From: Cristatella mucedo
Lineage: Eukaryota > Bryozoa > Phylactolaemata > Cristatellidae
Assembly: GCA_009760855.2 (NCBI GenBank)
Contig: WPIO01000035.1
Coordinates: 3,941,001-4,005,000, forward strand
DNA: 64,000 nt
Reading direction: 5' to 3'
The stretch's first letter is position 1. Every line of letters starts with the position of its first letter. The position numbers and the translations under genes are program-made. Of the stretch, positions 60,597 to 64,000 are shown one piece after another. The notes below the pieces were generated by a model. It was not told the DNA's origin and did not search any database. It saw only the letters and a program-made list of their open reading frames with translations.

Positions 60597-60857
60597 TTAG
60601 TAAATTAACATGTCACTTGGGGATCCACAACGTGTGTGCAGCTTGGTCACGATATTCTCATCCACGGGATTCTCAATTTTCTTGAAGATGATAACGTTGA
60701 AAGTAGGAAGACTTGATTTTTGAGCGGATGCTAAGGAATAGTGAAGAATCATTTCTGTCCATGTCACTGACACTAGGTTTAAGCTTAACTGAACATAAAC
60801 GTCAAAGATAGTTCTTAGAGAAGGCTGGTTCAGCTTTCCGGTTGACATTGAGTTCAC
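60597..60857 (-). CDS. TIR-like terminal exon (tentative)
   Basis: The minus frame reads LNLVSVTWTEMILHYSLASA, then FNVIIFKKIENPVDENIVTKL, ending SDMLIY and stop. Order and spacing resemble the second half of a TIR domain: S-x-x-x-W-x-x-x-E-x-x-x-A, a V-I-I/L strand, a proline-containing turn, an L-containing helix and a last hydrophobic strand. The FW-type box 3 is not evident, and I found no first half. The upstream boundary must lie inside the frame because a stop precedes it. It is on the same strand as the caspase. Confidence 0.28.
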   Translation of the reverse strand: MNSMSTGKLNQPSLRTIFDVYVQLSLNLVSVTWTEMILHYSLASAQKSSLPTFNVIIFKKIENPVDENIVTKLHTRCGSPSDMLIY

Positions 60858-61066
60858 TTATAGCTATTTGGGTGTTTTTACCTTTCCTAAATTTAAAAAG
60901 GCACTATTGACTGCGGAAATTGGAATGTCAGCAACGCTTTGAAAGGCAAAAGCTAACAGTGCTACTGCATAGTACTAACGCTGATAACGCATATTCGAAC
61001 AATTGTGATTATACTTGATGTTTACCTGGTCGTTTTTGGTTGTCATCGAATTTCGTGTAGGTAATT

Positions 61067-61264
61067 ATGACAGCTATGCTCTTTTTCTTTTTGGGACTCA
61101 TTTCGTATCTTTCAAGTCTTCGATTCATACAAAAAAGTGCATACAATGCAGATTTGCTACTTTATGAGTTCATACATTACTCAGAATATACTGCAACACT
61201 AACCTTAGGAGTTTTTCTTTTATTTCTGGTATATCTGCAGCTGAAGAAGAAATGCAACCTTTAA
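61067..61264 (+). CDS. Small two-helix membrane ORF
   Basis: A 65-codon frame from ATG with two strongly hydrophobic stretches, AMLFFFLGLISYLSSL and TLTLGVFLLFLVYLQL, closing with KKKCNL and stop. AATAAA follows at 61365-61370. An AG (CGTGTAG) just before the ATG could be an acceptor, making this a last exon. No family recognised; the AT-rich composition could also give such a frame by chance. Confidence 0.25.
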   Translation: MTAMLFFFLGLISYLSSLRFIQKSAYNADLLLYEFIHYSEYTATLTLGVFLLFLVYLQLKKKCNL

Positions 61265-61379
61265 GCCGCAGGTTATTTTCATGCATTTTCGACACACGTA
61301 ACTGTGTAGAAGCCTGCGTAGCTTTAGATGCGTTACGATTTGCTTACTGCAACAATACGTGACAAATAAATCATTTTTA

Positions 61380-61930
61380 AGTGTCTATGTCTTACAATCT
61401 CTTTAAAGCCCTTGCCAAGAGCTCTAGGTTTTATTTAAGCTCAAGGTAAAAAATACAATAGTAGATATGACATATCTTTTTTATCCCTAAGGTGAATGGC
61501 TTGCACTGTAAGACTCAATGTAGTTGGGACCAGTCCAGTAGGTCACAGTGCTTCTGCCCCAGACAGACCCTGACCGTCATTATACCTCGTCTGCTTATAT
61601 AATAATGCTGCTAATACATCGCATCATTTCTACTTTGACTTCACAGATACACATGTCCGTGGTTACGGTTCCCACCAGCATTCAACAAAGGCAATCGATA
61701 AAAAGTTTGTTCCTTGTAGGAATGATTTCAAAAAACTAAAACTAAAAGCAGTTCCCAAATAGTTTTTAGTTTCCTAGATGTATTAGTGTTACAAGGGTAC
61801 ATCTTTGGCAAAGCATAATACTGGCGTTGTGTTAACATACATCTTTGGTGAAAGCTATGGTTGCCTGAGATCTTATACATTGAGTTCTGGGACAGATCTC
61901 TTGTAGGAATGAATCTAATCAAATGCGATA
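61380..61930. other. Unassigned spacer
   Basis: Nothing recognised on either strand. Confidence 0.4.
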
Positions 61931-61937
61931 TGGGAGT

Positions 61938-63470
61938 TAATAATAATAATAATAATATTGCACTTGATAAAGCGCCCTCAGAGAACTTAATCTCTTTCTA
62001 GGCGCTTTACATTTGCTGCAAAGTGATACGCAATAGAATAGTAAGTAAAATCATGCTTGAAAAACAAACAAAATGAATAACATGGTTAGGGGTTACATGC
62101 ACTGGGTCAGCATGCAAATGTGGTTAGTGGCAGCATGAACAGTGTCAGCACGCATAAGCACATCGAGGACGAATCACAAGGACCCACTAAATGCTGTCCT
62201 AAATAGGTATGTTTTTAAGTTTCTTTTAAATGTGGTCAGGTCAGGGGATGTTCTGATGCAGGTCGGGAGGGAGTTCCAGGCTGTGGGCGCATACGAGCTA
62301 AATGCACGGTCTCCAAAGGATTTAAGGTTTGTACGAGGTATTTCTAGACTGTTGGATTCCGAAAAGCGAGTGGTACGATGCTTTTGCCTGATGGGGTAGT
62401 ATCTCTGAAAGATAGGCTGGAGCCATAGAATGAAGAGACCTAAAAGTGAGCGACAAAACCTTGAAGTCAATCCGTTGCTTGACTGGTAACCAGTGCAGGT
62501 CGGCGAGAAGTGGAGTAATGTGGCAACTGGCGACGCTCACGGCAGACAAGCCTAGCTGCAGAGTTTTGCACCCAGCTGCAATCGCCTGATCGCACATGCT
62601 GGTAGGCCAGTAAGCAGTGAGTTGCAGAAGTCGAGACGAGATGTCACACGAATGCATGGACCAACTTGGACGTGGTATCCTTATCTAAACAAGCCCTAAT
62701 TTTAGCAATGTTATGAAGCTGAAAATAGGCTGATTTGACTGTGGAGCTGATGTGGTCGTCTAACGAGAGGTCGCTTTGGAATATGACACCTAGATTTCGA
62801 GCTGATGCAACTGGAGATATGCTGGCAGAGCCAATTTTGAAAGTCAGCCTTTCCAATTTCTGAATAACACTAGGTTTGCCCATAACTAGTAAGTTAGTTT
62901 TATCATCGTTTAGTTTTAGAAAATTTGCTGCCATCCATGATCGGATGTCATCAATGCATGCAGCAAGTGAGTTGAGAGAATTTGAGGTGCTCGAAGGCTG
63001 GGAGGGATCAAAGCAAAGGTACAACTGAGTGTCATCCGCATAGAAGTGAAAGCCTAGATTGTGCTTGGCAATCACATCAGCGAGAGGGAGAGAGTATAGA
63101 CGGTGAAAAGGACCGGACCTAGCACAGAGCCCTGAGGTACTCCATATTTTAGAGGTACTTCAGATGATCTTTGTCCATTCACATCAACACTCTGGAGTCT
63201 CCCACTGAGATAGGACCTGAACCACTGCAGAGCAGTGCCAGTGATGCCCAGGCGAGATGAGAGGCGCTCTAGAAGTACTTTGTGATCGATGGTATCAAAA
63301 GCTGCCGAAAGATCGAGCAAAACAAGAAGAGACACTCTACCCATGTCTGCATTCCTAAGTAGGTCGTTGTATACCCGAAGCAATGCTGACTCTGTGGAGT
63401 GATTAGCTCTAAAGCCAGACTGGAACTTACTAGCAAGGTGTGAGGTTTCGATATACGAGTTCAGCTGGTC
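61938..63470 (-). mobile_element. L2-A LINE, 5'-truncated, young
   Basis: The reverse complement is very close to the full-length copy from its position 18066 onward: LLVLLDLSAAFDTIDHK, GVPQGSVLGP with the Q intact, FHFYADDTQLY and NLGVIFQSDLSLDD, then the C-terminal region, 3' UTR and (ATT)n at 61938. Small indels break the frame, including two extra bases in CTCTCCCTCTCG near 63085 and others near 62640 and 62390. Confidence 0.94.
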
Positions 63471-63599
63471 TGCCGCGACCGAGCGACATATTTGCGTGTC
63501 ACCTTTAGCTTGGGTGGCCGCTTGCTAAGATCTCTGAAAACAATGTCTTGAAAATAATCGTATTGCATTTTATTGGCAGCCAAATGCCTATACGAACTT

Positions 63600-63950
63600 A
63601 AAACAGCAAGAAATTTTCTCTCTGGTTTTAGAGATACTGTTTCTGCACCTAAAGCATTGCTTTGGATGTATACATGCCGAAGGAATGCATAATTATGCAA
63701 AATCTGTTTTCTTTCTTGATCTATATGTGGTGATAATTGGTATTGATTGTTACGAACTTCTTGAGCGTTTCCTTTCTCGACTGGGCAATAATGGAACTGA
63801 ACTACAATGATTAAAGTCTTCGTAGAAAACTATAGTGTATTAATGTTGATTAAAAAAGGTTATCCGAGGAATAACGGACGCATGGGTTACATTAGGGCTC
63901 TGTGCTTGGTCCGAATCTCTCTCTCTCTCTCTTTCCTGTTAGATCACAAA
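63600..63950 (+). mobile_element. L2-B-like RT fragment
   Basis: The plus strand contains a CTGGTTTTAGAGATACTG block (F-R-x-x-x-S) and later GAACTTCTTGAGCGTTTCC, ACTGGGCAATAATGG and GGGCTCTGTGCTTGGTCC (for G-S-V-L-G-P). It then runs into a short (TC)n at 63918-63933. It parallels 55930-56225. Confidence 0.6.
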
Positions 63951-64000
63951 ACGCAAGCTGGCCTTTCACTCAAAGAGATACAACACTCAGTAGTACAGGT

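Overview
This window looks like nuclear DNA from an invertebrate animal. It is AT-leaning, packed with microsatellites and non-LTR retrotransposons, and its few recognisable host genes are split by GT-AG introns. I cannot name the phylum from sequence alone. All calls come from reading translations and motifs; no database search was run.

Host genes. (1) 1895-2429, minus: two consecutive exons of the Hsp90 co-chaperone Cdc37, the second with a 1-nt frameshift. (2) 54746-58943, minus: four exons of a caspase, with the SHG histidine motif, a QACRG cysteine motif assembled across a 3.1-kb intron, a p10 exon, a stop and a poly(A) signal. The 5' exon(s) were not found. (3) 32107-32572, minus: two exons of a second, broken caspase that keeps the same intron position and phase. 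Weaker candidates are a TIR-like terminal exon (60597-60857, minus), a cysteine-rich frame with a probable frameshift (24630-24825), an RdRP-like scrap (13023-13142), a short two-helix membrane ORF (61067-61264) and a first-exon-like ORF beside a promoter-like patch (35901-36077).

Mobile DNA dominates. One CR1/L2-clade LINE, called L2-A here, has a near full-length copy at 15967-19600 (endonuclease plus reverse transcriptase, two lesions) and many truncated copies on both strands. These end in a short conserved hairpin-like tail followed by (ATT)n. A second, more decayed family, L2-B, is scattered throughout. tRNA-like SINE heads occur at about 5985, 23556, 26350 and 41575; the 23.5-kb one carries a 3' tail closely resembling that of L2-A, suggesting a SINE/LINE partnership.

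Larger structure. A unit of about 4-5 kb is present twice (2925-7820 and 39168-43275). Its copies differ by an L2-A insertion whose empty site survives in the other copy. A diverged repeat of over 1 kb links 45880-47060 with 50519-51890, and one copy carries a 67-bp insert flanked by perfect 21-bp direct repeats. The rest is mostly unassignable intergenic or intronic sequence with long (CT)n, (GA)n, (TA)n and (TG)n tracts.
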